NCBI GenBank assembly: GCA_016859345.1
Contig: CM029120.1
Span: 23,903,501 to 23,967,500, forward strand
Source: Istiophorus platypterus
Lineage: Eukaryota > Chordata > Actinopteri > Istiophoriformes > Istiophoridae
Direction of reading: 5' to 3'
DNA length: 64,000 nt
Under the pieces are notes generated by a model. It was not told where the DNA came from, ran no database searches, and saw nothing but the letters and a program-made list of their open reading frames with translations. Below are positions 1 through 13,100 of this stretch, piece after piece. Each line of letters begins with the position of its first letter. Within the stretch, counting starts at the first letter, position 1. Made by a program: the position numbers and the translations under genes.

Positions 1-1514
1 ATCATAAATGAATGTAGACAGAAATGACTGACTGGTTGCTGCAGACACTCCCCTTTGATAAAAGCTAAGAGGCTTCTGGTACTCATTAGTGGAGAAGAGG
101 AAGCAGACTGCTCCTCTTCCTCTCTCGACTTGGCCTGCTTGTTGGAATGACACATGCCCATTCGTTACTGGGGAAATAAGGAGCGAAGAGGGGGGGGGTG
201 GCTTCTGCATGCTTCTTGTGGCTGTGCCAACTTTTGGGAAACAGATGACAAGCAAGTTAAAGCTCCATGTATACCCCCAATGAATTTTAAATTTGGCTTG
301 TTCAAAAAGGCTGTCAAAATGATGCTAAATGTGAAGGTGTGAGAAAATTTCAGCACATTCTTTAAGAATCCAGGTCTGTTCATTGAACAATGAAGGTGTT
401 TACAGGTCTTGAAAGGAAGTGAAGGAGAGGGAGGAACTAGAAATATGGCACTGATGAACAATAGTAAGTGATGATGTTTTTTGTTTAAGTATTTCAGGGA
501 ATATTGCTAAATGTACAGTATGTATGAATGTGTAGGTGTGTTTATGTTCTTGTAGGAACTTCAGATTTACACCCTCCACTCGAGAACCTTTTGGGTGATT
601 CACACTTTTTCTTTGAGTACTAATTAATTTTTTTAATTTAGTTTTGAGAAGTATGATGTACGCAGAAATTACAATCTACCCTACATGAACAAACACTTCT
701 TTATTACAAGACATTTCCACATTTAGGTCAAATGATGATAGCTCAGCCATTTCTGATCACTAATGTGAAATGCATTTGAAAGCTCTAAAAAGGCTAGTAA
801 TTTGACCTTTGAGTTGAGATTATATTGTCACAGGGTCAAAAATGAAGATCCATGCTCATGAATAGAGTTTAGTTTAGTTAACTATTGATTGAGTTAAATT
901 TAGGAAAAAAGTTATTGTGGGATGTTTCATGTTTGCATCAGTGCTAAACTGCCATATGGGAGCCAGACCTAAGGGGCCCCAAAAGTCCCAGGTTCACAAT
1001 GAGTACTTAGCAAAATTAACAAACACAAAGCTACTTTATCAGGGCTAATTTGAACACTTAAATATTCTCTATATACTGGTGTTGGCAAATTCAGGTTAGA
1101 ATTTTATAGTTAAATGTCAGAGTTAAATTATGTCACTGTGAGAGTGCACTGGTGGAAAATTACTTCCTCTGTTTTAACCCTAACTGTTGACATGTACTGA
1201 AGTTGTGACAAGGATCAAAAAGCTCTAACTCAAACAAGTGAGATTTTTGCAGTTGACATCAATTTTACTTTGCTCAATTTGTTTTTTTTTGGGTTTTTTT
1301 TTTTTTTTGGTAATTTGATTATGTGCAGATTTGTATGTGAATTGTAGATGTGTTTGTCAGACCAGTCCTTGCATTATTAACCAATCAGGAGGCACTTTCT
1401 TTTTTGCACCTAGATAATTTTAACAGTTTCATTATTTGAGTATACATCAATTGTGTATTTCTAAACAAATCTGATGAATCTGTATGCTTTGAGGTGAAGG
1501 TTTTCAAACCATGA

Positions 1515-1680
1515 GGCCCCTACCCAGGTCGATGCAAGGGGATTGAAGAGCGGTTGCAGAGGGAGAGATGTGAGACAAGGATACTGCAAGAGGTGAAGAG
1601 ACACATGCATGTACATGCAGGTATTCTTAAGACAACAGGTTATTAGTTAGTTATTGTAAACTGGCTGCTGATTTGACTGC
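1515..1680 (+). repeat. Dispersed repeat, copy 1 (pair with 57.43 kb)
   Basis: This block resembles 57,428-57,560 on the same strand. Both contain CAGAGGGAG, then a variant of CAAAGATGCTGCATGAGGTGAA, then AACAGG followed by TTA-rich sequence and TTGGCTGCT or CTGGCTGCT in the same order and spacing. The family is not recognised. It was found by eye only, so divergence and boundaries are approximate. Confidence 0.45.
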
Positions 1681-2590
1681 TCACCAGTTGAATCTGTAGC
1701 AGCATCTGTGACACAGAACTCACAAAGGCAGTTAAGGTACCAAAGCTATTTCTTCTCAAGAGTCATAACTCAGTCAAATCAAAAAACAAAGACAAGAAAC
1801 ACATATTTTCAGATTCAGAGTGACGTACACTTCCAGAAGATATAATCATCTCTGATGTCTATCCTGAATAAACACGTTAATGCTCTTAGAATTCATATAA
1901 AAAACATGCTTTTTATAATTGCAGAACTTCCCCGGGAATCATCATCAATGTTTTTAAGTTTTATTCAGTATTATCTATTGGTACACTGCAACCAAGAACT
2001 GCTAATTTTAAATTCAGCATACTTTTAATTGTGCCGAAATGTAAACACATATAGAATCGGGAAAAAAAGGGGGGGGGCACAGTATGCCTGAGAGAATGAG
2101 TTGTGGCATATCCATTCTTTCCAGCTCTGTTTTGTAGACTATTTTCAGGTGAAGGCTCTCAAACAACCATACATTCATTTAATCCTAATAACCATCCTTT
2201 TCCTCTCCTCAGGCTTCTGCCTAAAGAAAAGAAAAACACTGCTGCTGCTAACCTTGACACCTGCCACAGCTATGTGCAGCCGTTTTGATAAATTTACATT
2301 AAAAGAGGTGAGGTGTCTGGCGGCAGAGTCTGCCTTCCACTGCCTTTAATCAATGAAAACGTTTTTGTGGGCCTCTGGAGAGCGAGTAGAACCGAAGATA
2401 AATATTGGCAGAAAAGAAAACTGTGTCGTCCTCCCCAATCGAGGGCGACATAATGATATTCAGAAGGAGACCCCCTGTAGAGACACAAGGCAAACTGTTC
2501 CTTAGCAACAAAACACATTTTCCCTCTCTGAGTGCTCAGAATGAGGCTGGTGGCAGGGTGTTTGTGGGTTGGGGTGGCTTTGGGGAGTGG

Positions 2591-2633
2591 GTGTGTGTGT
2601 GTGTATGTGGGTGGGTTGGGGGGGGGGGGGGGG
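2591..2633. repeat. GT repeat followed by poly-G run
   Basis: A (GT)n tract at about 2,591-2,604 is followed, after a G/T-rich spacer, by an uninterrupted run of 16 G at 2,618-2,633. A further GT tract lies at about 2,815-2,841. The open frames across these tracts are low-complexity artefacts. Confidence 0.85.
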
Positions 2634-3460
2634 CTTACCACTTAAACCAGCAGTTTCATGTGTATCATTCTGTCTTGTCTATTTGGGTATGACATTGTAG
2701 TTTTAAGTAGATGTGAAGATGTGTTTGTAGGCGTGTATATCTACCAGCCAGGTTGTGAATGTTTGTCTGTCACTTCTGAATGTGTGAGCATGCATGAATC
2801 TGCCTGATTCATGTGTGTGCGTGTGTATGTGTGTGTGTGTGAGATCCCTCCATGGATTAAGGGGTGTTAGGGAACAGTGACCAGCATCAGTGACAATGGA
2901 TTCAGTCCAGGTGCTGTCATTCACGCAGAGATGCAGTACATGGCTTACAGCATCTGATGGCTTGTATTAGTTATGATAGTAGAACAAGTCATCTGCCAGA
3001 TGTTAAAGGTTCGAAATGCCATATGATTTGGTGATATCACATTATGTTTTCTTCCTGCCAACTGGTAAGTTTGTTAATAAATAGCAAAACCAGACCATCC
3101 GATATTTCTAAGAAATTACTGAATTAAGATGTACAGCTCCTGAATTTAACAGTGAGAGTGACCCAAAAGTAGTTTGTGTAAGTAGTATATTATCTTGAAT
3201 AAATTTAGGATTTACTTTATATATATGTATTTTAGGCATCCTGTTCTCTAAGAGCAAAAGGCCAGGTATACTTGCAAAAAAACATGGATTCTCACAGTGC
3301 CTGCTTATATTACACTAGGTGGCTGCATAGGTGGGCATGTTTCCACACATATGGTCCATATTTCCAGCCATGTGACATAAATTCCAAGCTGCTAATGGAT
3401 GTCCATATAGATCAATTTGAACATGGGAAGATAACAGATTTTAGGCATTATATATGTGTT

Positions 3461-3494
3461 ATGTATGCATATTAAAAGATTAATATGCATACAT
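3461..3494. repeat. Perfect 14-bp inverted repeat, 6-nt loop
   Basis: The left arm ATGTATGCATATTA (3,461-3,474) is exactly complementary to the right arm TAATATGCATACAT (3,481-3,494), with the loop AAAGAT. It is AT-rich and may be no more than a cruciform-prone site or a remnant of a small transposon. Confidence 0.75.
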
Positions 3495-3772
3495 TCTGTT
3501 ATTTAAATTGGTACCTAAGCAAGTTAGTATTGTACATCTATAAAGTTGGGACTCACAAAAGACAAATTAAAAAAGGAAAAAAAAAAGATGCAGCAGTGGC
3601 TGAGATATTCTATCTTTTGGTCCCTAGAATGAGTGAAGCTCTAAAAACATTGGATCCTACATTTTCCATAATACAACCAATAATAACAAAAACAAAAATA
3701 ATGTTTCAGCCTCAAGTTTTCTGCCAACATTAATGTGTAGTCCATATGATGGTTGGAAATAACAAAAAATTT

Positions 3773-3812
3773 AAACATCTACAATTCCAGGACAACTGAA
3801 TTGTAGATGTTT
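3773..3812. repeat. Perfect 15-bp inverted repeat, 10-nt loop
   Basis: The left arm AAACATCTACAATTC (3,773-3,787) pairs without mismatch with the right arm GAATTGTAGATGTTT (3,798-3,812) around a 10-nt loop. Pairing stops outside the arms, so this is shorter than a typical microRNA precursor. It lies 279 nt from the other perfect hairpin. Confidence 0.8.
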
Positions 3813-4940
3813 GTTGAAGATCATGTGATAAGATTGCAAGTTCTATCTCATTTTATTTACATCCAAATAGTAGATTTTTTTCTCAACAAGCAATGACTTT
3901 GTTTATTAGCCCCTCTCTAAACTCCACACCTCCAGTTTGATATGCAGACTTTCTGTTATGCATATGTGCTTCCAAAGCCCAAGCTGAGGTCACCCTAAAG
4001 TCACCATCAGGAGTTATATTCAGACTTGACAATATTCCTCCAGAACCACAGAAGACACAATGCAACTGTTTTCACAGAGTAATACTTACTTACAACAATA
4101 TATGCAAAGTTGGCCGGGTGTTCCCAAGGGTTTGTACACATATACTGTAGGTTGTAAAGGGATAACTAAAGCACTCTAATCTGTTAATATTGAAAACAGA
4201 ATGTTTGTCTAAGCTAACATGTACTGCTACTCTATCACCAATTGCTGTAACTCAGTGCTGGAGTCAGTTCGTGAAAGCTTTCATACGTCTTGTTCAATAC
4301 TAAGTGTCTGGCAGGATGTGAAGTCCTCAGCTACACAGGAGGTTCTTCATTTTATGTCTGTGCAATAGTATATGTCAAAAGCACTGGAGTACTGGTTTGT
4401 TAGCATAATCATTGATACTGAACGGAGAACAGAACCTAAAGAAACTCAAAAGCTATCATTTGTGAAAGCATTCACATTACCCAAGTTTCATGTGCCTTTG
4501 ATTTCATTCACAACAAGTTCATTATGGATGCTACATGTTGTGCATCCTGAGTTGTACATTTAATAAACACAGCTTATCATTTATCATCTAAAGAATAAAG
4601 ACATAGAGACCTTTCAGCACCTTTTCAGTGAGAGTGATTCACTCCTGATGCAAAGAGATGGTCTAAGCTGACACCTACTGGTACAATACTGGTAGTAAAA
4701 TACATGACACACTAGTCAGGCTTATTTCAACTCTTGAAGTGAAATCAAACCAGACATATTTAAACATGCAGCCCAGGAGAGTGTTTTGCTAGAGTCTAGC
4801 CTGAAGGTCAAGGGTGATCTGTGATTTAGAGCACTTTGTTTCCAAAGCTAAAGGCTCCTAAATGTGCAAAATGCTTGGGACTGCTGCTAAGAAGACATTT
4901 TACAGCACACATTTGTGCTGCAGTTTTGGACTGTTTTACT

Positions 4941-4945
<5 letters not shown>

Positions 4946-5020
<75 letters not shown>
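4946..5020. repeat. (AT)n microsatellite
   Basis: About 75 bp of nearly pure AT dinucleotides, interrupted once by GT near the right end. The tyrosine/isoleucine-rich open frames that cross it are repeat artefacts. Confidence 0.95.
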
Positions 5021-6836
5021 TCCACATTGTGTTTTTTATACATGTATTTAGTGTGTGGTGCTTCAAATGTAAAATAATTATTTTATTACACTTGTGCCTT
5101 CAATAGATGAAAATAGGCCTGTTCATTGTGATGGCTATTGTCGCACACTATCAATTTACTGCCATTTATTCTATGGAAAAAGGGTTGGGACAATCCAATG
5201 GGTCACAAGAAATACCTGGGGGACTGAAAAATGATTAATGGGATAGCACAGAGGAAAAATGCTGATAGACAAATTTGAGTTCATCCTTTGGACTTGTCTG
5301 TCTCTGTCTGTCTATCGTTGTTTTTTGTAAAATATTGGATGATTTTACATTTCTGAGCCTTAAACAGTTATTTGAGTGAAAACATGTTTGAGGTTTAGAG
5401 GGGAAATGTGTCTTTGGTTGAAATAATAACTTATAGACATCTAATGCATTTCAAAGGCCAAAAGTAAACACAGCTTTTTTGGATGAGCTTTTGAATTGTA
5501 TCTTGCAATATTTTTTTTATGTAAAACATTTCAGATGAATGTAATAGAGTGAAAAGTACAGTTTACCTTTGTATGTGGTGAAATAGAGGTATAGAGTATT
5601 GTAACATGGAAATAATGAAATGAAGTACAAGTATCTAGAATTGCACCTAAGAACAGTGCTCAAGTTACTTTTCAAACACTGATTCATTACACAGTATAAG
5701 TGATAACATAACACAAGTCCATTTACATATTAAAGCAAGTGGTTATGCTTCCCCCTGCTGGACATACAGAGCTACATGACACCATCAACAGAAAAACAAC
5801 AGTAACTTCAGTGTTTTTTAAAAGTCAAAGGTTTACAGGCTATTATAAAAAAAAAGATAAAAAAAAGAAAAAAAAAAGAATTTATGCATATACATACAAT
5901 ATATATACAAATATATATATTTGTACAGCACCTTTCAAAACAATGTGTTTTACAGTAAAAACAAGACTAAAAGTATATTGTATGTATGATAGTTTAAACA
6001 GGGCCTACTTCTTAGCAGGGGAGGTGCATTTTGTACTTTGGTCACATATTTTCTTGCAATCAAGATTTTCTGATCTTTGCAAGATTTTCAGCCTGTTCAG
6101 ATAGAGATTAAAACATTTGCTCCATGTTTCAGATCAGGAAACTATCACACAAGAGTGTGAGAGTATATTGTATAGTCATATTTACTCTCATTTTTTTTTA
6201 TTTCACCTTCAAGAAACTCTACATTGTGTTTGTACCTGGGACTCACAGATAATACAGTTATACAGTTATACAGCAGCAGCTTGTGTCACAATGTTTCCCA
6301 AATAAACCCAACTAATTTCCCCATGTGATGATTAAGTATGTACAATGAAATAATTTAATGTTCTATCGAAACCAATTATGTACACTTTGGAGTCGCGAGT
6401 GGGAACATGAGAGGGAAACAAATTAGGTGCCATTTGTAACATTTATCCTTTCTGGATATCAGAAGCCAAATCAAAGCAATTTTGACCCAAGCGTGTCTAC
6501 TTTGGAGTTTACTGAGTTAATTACACAAATTAACTTAGTAATTAGCTTTTGGCTCCACGCACATTTCCTCCGCTTTTTTAGGGTGCTTTAAATAATGGCC
6601 GGCGCACAAGAGCCCAAAGCTGTTTGTAAATACAAAAGGGGCAAGAGACTTGGCCACTTACAAATCAGACCTAATCAAAATCCCAGCATGAACCGAGGGA
6701 CACTTGGCATGTGGTGGCTGAAACAGTGTGACGAGTCTAAACTCCATGTTTTCCTCTCATATAAATTCTGTATGTAATTAATTCTAGTCCCTAATATTTA
6801 AAGGACCACAGGAAAATTAGGAGGGGAAAAAAGGAT

Positions 6837-6842
6837 TTTATT
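6837..6842 (-). terminator. ak7 poly(A) signal
   Basis: AATAAA on the minus strand (TTTATT on the plus strand), 57 nt beyond the ak7 stop codon at 6,900-6,902. It is the first canonical hexamer downstream and implies a short 3' UTR. Confidence 0.6.
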
Positions 6843-6899
6843 TCAAGTTTCTTCATTTGCATCATGTGTAGTTGCAACCACAAGAAATGACCTCTACCT

Positions 6900-7190
6900 T
6901 CAGTAGGAAAAGGGGTTGTTCTTCAACAAGTACTCTGCCTGGAACAAGACATACAGAAAGAGATCACCGATTCAGAATCTAATGAAGTTTAATTCATAGA
7001 ATTAGGTAATAACTGGTGCTGAGCATTATACCAGGAAGTCCACTGGGTCCTTTGGTTGTACTCTGAAGCATTCCATTAGACCATGACTTAGAGTTGGCAT
7101 GACATGCTCCACCAGGTAGTTTCTCATTGGGACAGACTGGGCTTCCAGTAGCTTCTCACGCTGCTGCATCACCTCCTCCAAACCATTAGT
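6900..7190 (-). CDS. ak7: ak7 exons 17-18: DPY-30 docking motif and C-terminus
   Basis: Exon 17 (7190-7032) encodes the helix-turn-helix DPY-30 signature NYLVEHVMPTLSHGL and ends in DPVDFL. Exon 18 (6938-6900) adds only AEYLLKNNPFSY and a stop. DPY-30 motifs dimerise and dock onto amphipathic helices of AKAP-like partners in axonemes. The exon 17 frame runs directly into a TAA at 7,026-7,028. However, the CTG/gtataa donor followed by a cttgttccag acceptor restores the AEYL.KNNP ending known from mammalian AK7, so the 18-exon model is preferred. Retention of this 93-nt intron would remove the last 12 residues. Confidence 0.9.
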
Positions 7191-10100
7191 CTGACATATA
7201 ACAATACATTAAACACCATAAACTTGAAATATATCTACAAACACATTTTGATACATTGATACTTAATAATAAAAATAATAATAATTGTTTTTTCTTTTTT
7301 TTAGGGTGTTAGTTTCATAGGTTTTGTGCATCATTTTTCTCATGTCTGATAACATTGTGCTCACCAATTTGAAATCTGATATCTTGAAACACAGATTGCT
7401 AAAAAATAGATCAGACAGGCCAGAGGAGAAGAGAGCACATACGCATCTAAACCACTTTATTATAAGGTAACACCAAATGTAAGTACAACTCAAATGTTGG
7501 TAATTGTTCCATTTCATTTACAGTACATTCAGAAAGTATTCTAACCCCTTCAATTTTTTTCTCCACATTTTGCTATGTTACTAGAAGTTGCTCCCATCTC
7601 CAGACAGGGTCTCCTGAGCATGGTCATCTCTCTTATTAGGGCCCTTTTCCCAACATTTCCCAGTTTGGCCAGGTGTCCAGCTCTAGGAAGTGACCAAGTT
7701 GTCCCAAACTTCGTCCATTATGGAGGCCATTGTTCTCTTAGAAAGCTTCAATGCAGCTTTATTTATTTATTTATTTATTTTTTTGGGGGGGAGGGGGGCT
7801 TGCCCAGATCTATGCCTCAACACAATCCAATCTCTAAGCTTTGCAGGCAGCTCCTCATGTCTGATATGTATTGTCAGCTATGAGACCTTATATATACACG
7901 TGTGCGCATTTTCAAATCATGTCCAATTGACTGAATCTACAAGACATGGACCCCAGTTAAGGTATAGAAACATCTCAAAGTGATAAAGAGAAATGGAAGC
8001 AACTGAGCTAAATTTCAAGTCATAGTAAGGGGTGTGAATACTTATGTCAATGTGATATTACAGTTTTTCCTACTTAAATTTGCAAACAATTCTAAAAATC
8101 TGTTGTCACTTTGTCATTATGGAGTATTGTGTTGATACTGATGTTTCCCTCAAAATGTATAGCTGGTATTATACACAGCATAATAAGACATTATTAATCA
8201 AAGGAGCATGATTATTTAATTTGCAAAGGATGAGGCAAAATGTCCTTAGCCTTGTCTACATCCAAACCCAGCTATCCTCTAAGCACCTACCCACTCCTCC
8301 CAGCGCGCAGCCCTGTGTTTGGCCTCCTCCATCTCGCTCTGCTCCTCTTGTGCCCTCACCCGGGACTCTCTCCTCATTTTATCATCAGCCTTTCTCTTCT
8401 CCTCCTCCTTCATCTCCTGGCTGCTGGGGTTATAGTTCCTGGGCCTGCCCACCATGTTGCAAATTTTCTGCATTAGCAGCAGGCAGTCAGGTTCATCACT
8501 GCTGGTGATCTCTGGAATGGGGGACAAGGAACACAGTGAGTTGTTAGGCTGAATCAATGGCAGATATAAAGCCATAGATAGCAGGGCAATTCTATTTCTG
8601 TCCAATTAGCCTTCAAGTTGTCAAAACTGACACAAAAAAAAGAAACACAAAAAATTGTGCAGTATCATTAGTGGAATTTAAAAGCACAACGCAGAACAGA
8701 ACACATAGTGTAGGGGGTGTTTGTGTGCTAATAACAAATTTGTTGAAGGTAAAAAACATTATGCATGACTTTGCAATTATTAGAGCCTAGGGTTATAAAA
8801 ATTTAATGTCTAGAGTGGCACAACAAGTAATGCTATTCAATCATTAAATGGAAGTATGAATGTACTGTAAATTTCAATCTTTCTGTAAAATTCAAAATTT
8901 GGCCTGTAGGTGATACTAGAAAACATGTATGTTGGGAGCACAAATGAGCCAAGGAAATGAGTTCTAAATACAACTTTTTATAGACCAAGGTTTTGGTCAA
9001 TGAGAACATTTGACCTAACAGTAGCCCTACAAGGTAAGTTGTGGTAGTCACCCAAATTATTAAGAATTGTTTTCTGGGGTCCAGGGGTATTCAGATTTCA
9101 TGGTAATCTAGGAATGTGATGTTGAGATATCTTGCACTGAAACAAAGGACTGGACTGGCTTCACTGACAACCTTTGGGGGAGTATCACCTCACCAACTGA
9201 AGTATAGAGAGCCATTAACGCTCATGAGTCACCCTTACTAGATGTCTTTCACGGTTCTCAAAGTCATGTTCATTTTCTCAAACCTGTGTACACTAAAGCA
9301 CGAGGAAAGGAGTCAAATACAACTTCCAAGATGCATATTTTAAGAAACATCCAGTCATACATCTTCAAATGTGGTTTAAACGGCTGATTCAGATTTTTAA
9401 CTTTACTTTAAGATGTTCCATCAGTGTAAGTTGAATTCAGCAACTATTTTGTCCAATTTATTCCAAAATCCAAAGTGTTTGGATTTTTTTTACAGCTCTG
9501 ATTAACATCTCAGCTCAACCAACCAACATCTTCCTATATTATACACACACAGAATGTAGGCATGCTTCCTGGATTACCCAGGTCTAGAGGAGTAATGTCT
9601 AGCTCATCCAAGTAGCTGACAACATTTTTATCTTCCGCGTTGTTTTCTCTGTATCTGCACAGACGTCGAAGGAAGTGCTCCTGCTGATAGTTGTGCTCCT
9701 GCACCAGCCTCTCTGGTATGTTCATCACTCGATCCTTCAGAAAGGCATCGGATGCATCCAGGCACAGCACAAACTCTGAGACACACACAAGGAAACTATT
9801 ATAACTGCTACAACAATTATCAATCAATCTTTTTTTTTTAAAATAAATAAATAAATGTATGCATATTACTGTAGTTAAAAACTTTTTGCAACTTGTTCTT
9901 TGTTGGTGGATATTTCTAGCTTGTAGATCTGAGTGCAAGGAGCTCTAGAAACATGACTAAACCTAGTAACATTCAACAGTTTCTTCCTGCATGTGAATTA
10001 ACAGCACTGCACCACAGAGACCTGGCATAATCCTCTCGTTATATGAAGAGATCTGGTATGTTCCATCCTTTGATTCATGTTCCTCAGCTAAAAAAGAGAG

Positions 10101-13100
10101 AAAATATACATATGTATTGATGTGTATCAATTTTATACAGAGTGCCTGTGATTCTGACGCTATTGCAGTAGAAGCTTTTTGTTTGTGTCTCACCACTGAA
10201 GAGCCCTTTAGCTTGTTCATATGTTTCTGGAAGGCCGTCCAGAACAAAACCCTGGTTTCTGCATGGGTTAGATGTCAGCTTAGCCTTCACCACTTTCACC
10301 AACAGTTGGTCATCCAAATTACCTAAAGGACAAAAGAGCTGATATGGCAGTTTGGCATAGTCATCTTAAAGGGACATTCCAGGGATTTAGGTTTGTACTT
10401 CCAGGTTGGGCAACTGGTGAAAGCCAGATCAAAGAATGTTTAAAATCAAAGTAGCAGAATTCAGGAGACCCTGACCTTTAGTTTATAATATCTGTGAAAA
10501 TAACATTTATTTAGTCGTCCACACCTCCGTTCTGCTCCATGCTGTTCTTAAGGCTGTTGAGCAGCTCCTGGGTCTCTTCTAAGGAATCCTCACTTGCTAC
10601 ATGTGGATCAGCATTGTTTACAGCATCCTCCTAGATATCAGGGTAGAAAGAGGATATACAAGGAGGTTTGTAATGACAGAAAATATCTATGTTTAACACT
10701 TATACAATAATAATAGATCACATAAATATGTATGAGAGCTTACTAGCTGGGTGATGTTTTCAGAGATGGTTGCCTTCAGTGTAATGTGATGGAGCTTGTA
10801 GTGCTGACAGATCAGTTTCGAAATTGTACTTTTCCCCACTGCAGGAGGACCCAGTACACACAGACGGATGGGCTGTGGAGAACACACAACATGGATTATA
10901 CCAACCCTCATGATATCTAAGACAACTGTCAGTGTAAGATACACAACTTTATACATATGGAGAAGCAGCAATATTATTATCCTTTAAAAAAAAGGATAAT
11001 AAAGGATCATTTAAAAAAAAAATCCATTTAATTCTGATACAAACAGTTCCTATTTTTAAGCACTAGACTATTGTTTGGATAAGGACATGTTTCTTCCTTT
11101 TGCTTTAGTTCCTACTAGCAGTCCTCTAGTCTGCCGGTACTGTTCCACCACCAGTTTTATGTGAGCCACCAGACCCGTCTCACACAGCCAGTTGATAGAA
11201 AAGAGTTCCTTGAGATAGGCACTCTCCATGTGAAGGTTGACCAGTATTGAATCAATTTCCAAAATCTATAAAAAAAAGAAGCATGTCAACAGATCTTTAA
11301 GAAATACTGTCATAAATTCATTCCAAATTCCAATTATTGCTTGAAAAAAAAGTATTTTCCTCCTTTATTCTTGCAATAACCTTTTTTAGCCACTTAGTGA
11401 CAGTATGGAAACAAGTTGTGACCACAACACCACCTTTGAAGTTTATATGTTAAACTGGTTAGCAAACAGTTGATTTTTACACATCTAGCAGACAAAGAGC
11501 AAGAAGGTCACTGATTTGGATAAGTGTTTCGTCCACCTGAAGAATCTAAGTCCAATATATACTATTTAAACTCTCTTTTTAGTCACTACCATCTCATGAG
11601 AGAAATATCTGTTTCTTTAGGTGCTAAACGCTACATTATGTTCATCACCTACTCTCTAACTGTGTCTGTCTGCTGTTGGCTGCTATGAGAGTGGACCAGA
11701 AGAGTGAAGTTGTGGTCTGGACCAATTAACAGTGAAGTGAAACTCACTATAAAGCTCCATTAAACTGAGGTGGGCTGCAAATTCAACTTATAATTCTCTG
11801 TAGATTAATAGCTAACAGAAATATATTTTATATTGTTATGCTGCTTTCATAGTCATTTCATATATTGGTATGCAAGGTTACATGTTAAATATTGATTATA
11901 GTCATGTTAACTACTCTTATAACAAAGCTAGAATATGCTTACAGTACTTCCTTTTATTTTTACTTTGTTTTACTTTACAATAGTGTCATGAGAAGATAAA
12001 TATCAATCTCATAGCCCTGTGTAAAGTTCTGAGTCAGGACATGGTTAGCCTAGTTTACCACACACAGTTAACCTACGTCTGTCCAAAGATCAAAAATATG
12101 CCCTCCAACACCTCTTACGATCAATGCTTAACATATTGAATCCCTTTGTTTAATTCTTAATCAAACATAAATGTGCGTATGCCAAAAAAAAGGAAATAAT
12201 TTCACTCCTTGATGAAAAATATACATAGGCAACCTCCGCACGCAAGATGTCTGAACATCAGGCTTTTCCCTACATTTCAATTCAATTCAACTTTATTTAT
12301 ATAGCGCCGTATCATAACAAACTTTATCTCAGGGCATTTTTCATACAGAGCAGGTCTAGACCAGACTCTTTATAGATATTATTTACAGAGACCCAACATT
12401 TCCCCCATGAACAAGCACTTAGCAAAAGTGGCAACAAAAAACTCCCTTTAAACGGGTAGAAACATTGAACAGATCCTGGCTCATGGTGGACGATCGCTGC
12501 CTCGACCGGCTGGACTTTCAGAACTGACACTGATCAATAAACATTACAGAGGGTGCAAAGCCACAGTTTACGTGGCTTTAGTTGACAGAAGCACAGGCAG
12601 TTTTCGAAAACCACATATTGCCTTTCTTATATGTTGAATTCCATCTCTTTGACTTTTTTCTACCATTTAGAAATCGATTACTGATTGAAATGTCAATGGA
12701 CATTACATTTTTGATGTGATTAAGCCAGTTTATTGTTTTTTTTTTTTTAACTACATATCAGACTGGTATGCTGTTACACACAGACCCCAAGTATACTGTA
12801 GATAGTGAGACTGTTTGGAAGAAAGCAGTTTCATTACCTTTCTGTTAATGCACTGGCTGAAAAAAAATGAAATACAATATCTTACTTAGAGCTTTTGTGG
12901 TTTTGGTAGGTTTATTCTTGATCTGTGGGCAGAGAAAGGCTAGCTGTTTCCCCCTGCTTCCAGTCTTCAAACTAAGCTACTCACATCTTGACTCCAGATC
13001 TGTATATGATACACAGACATGAGACTAATATCAATCTTCTCATCTCATTTTTAGAAAGAAAGCAAGGAAGTATATCTCTAAAAATGTTGAACTATTTTCT

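Larger units (their letters stand above)
1..6836. other. Gene-free 3' flank of ak7
   Basis: I see no exon with both splice sites and recognisable protein similarity here on either strand. All open frames are short and start in low-complexity or AT-rich DNA. The stretch holds GT and poly-G tracts near 2.6 and 2.8 kb, a long AT microsatellite at 4.95 kb and two perfect hairpins at 3.5 and 3.8 kb. Two blocks (about 2.20-2.55 kb and 6.36-6.78 kb) look less degenerate than their surroundings and could be conserved non-coding elements. The gene that follows AK7 in mammals (PAPOLA) is not seen. Confidence 0.6.

Noticed and set aside
4836..5106. Tyr/Ile-rich proteins over the AT repeat
   Set aside because: Simple-sequence artefact.
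7026..7028. TAA here as the true ak7 stop
   Set aside because: Splicing CTG/gtataa to the acceptor at 6,939-6,940 restores the conserved AEYL.KNNP end and gives the 18-exon structure, so this stop is intronic.
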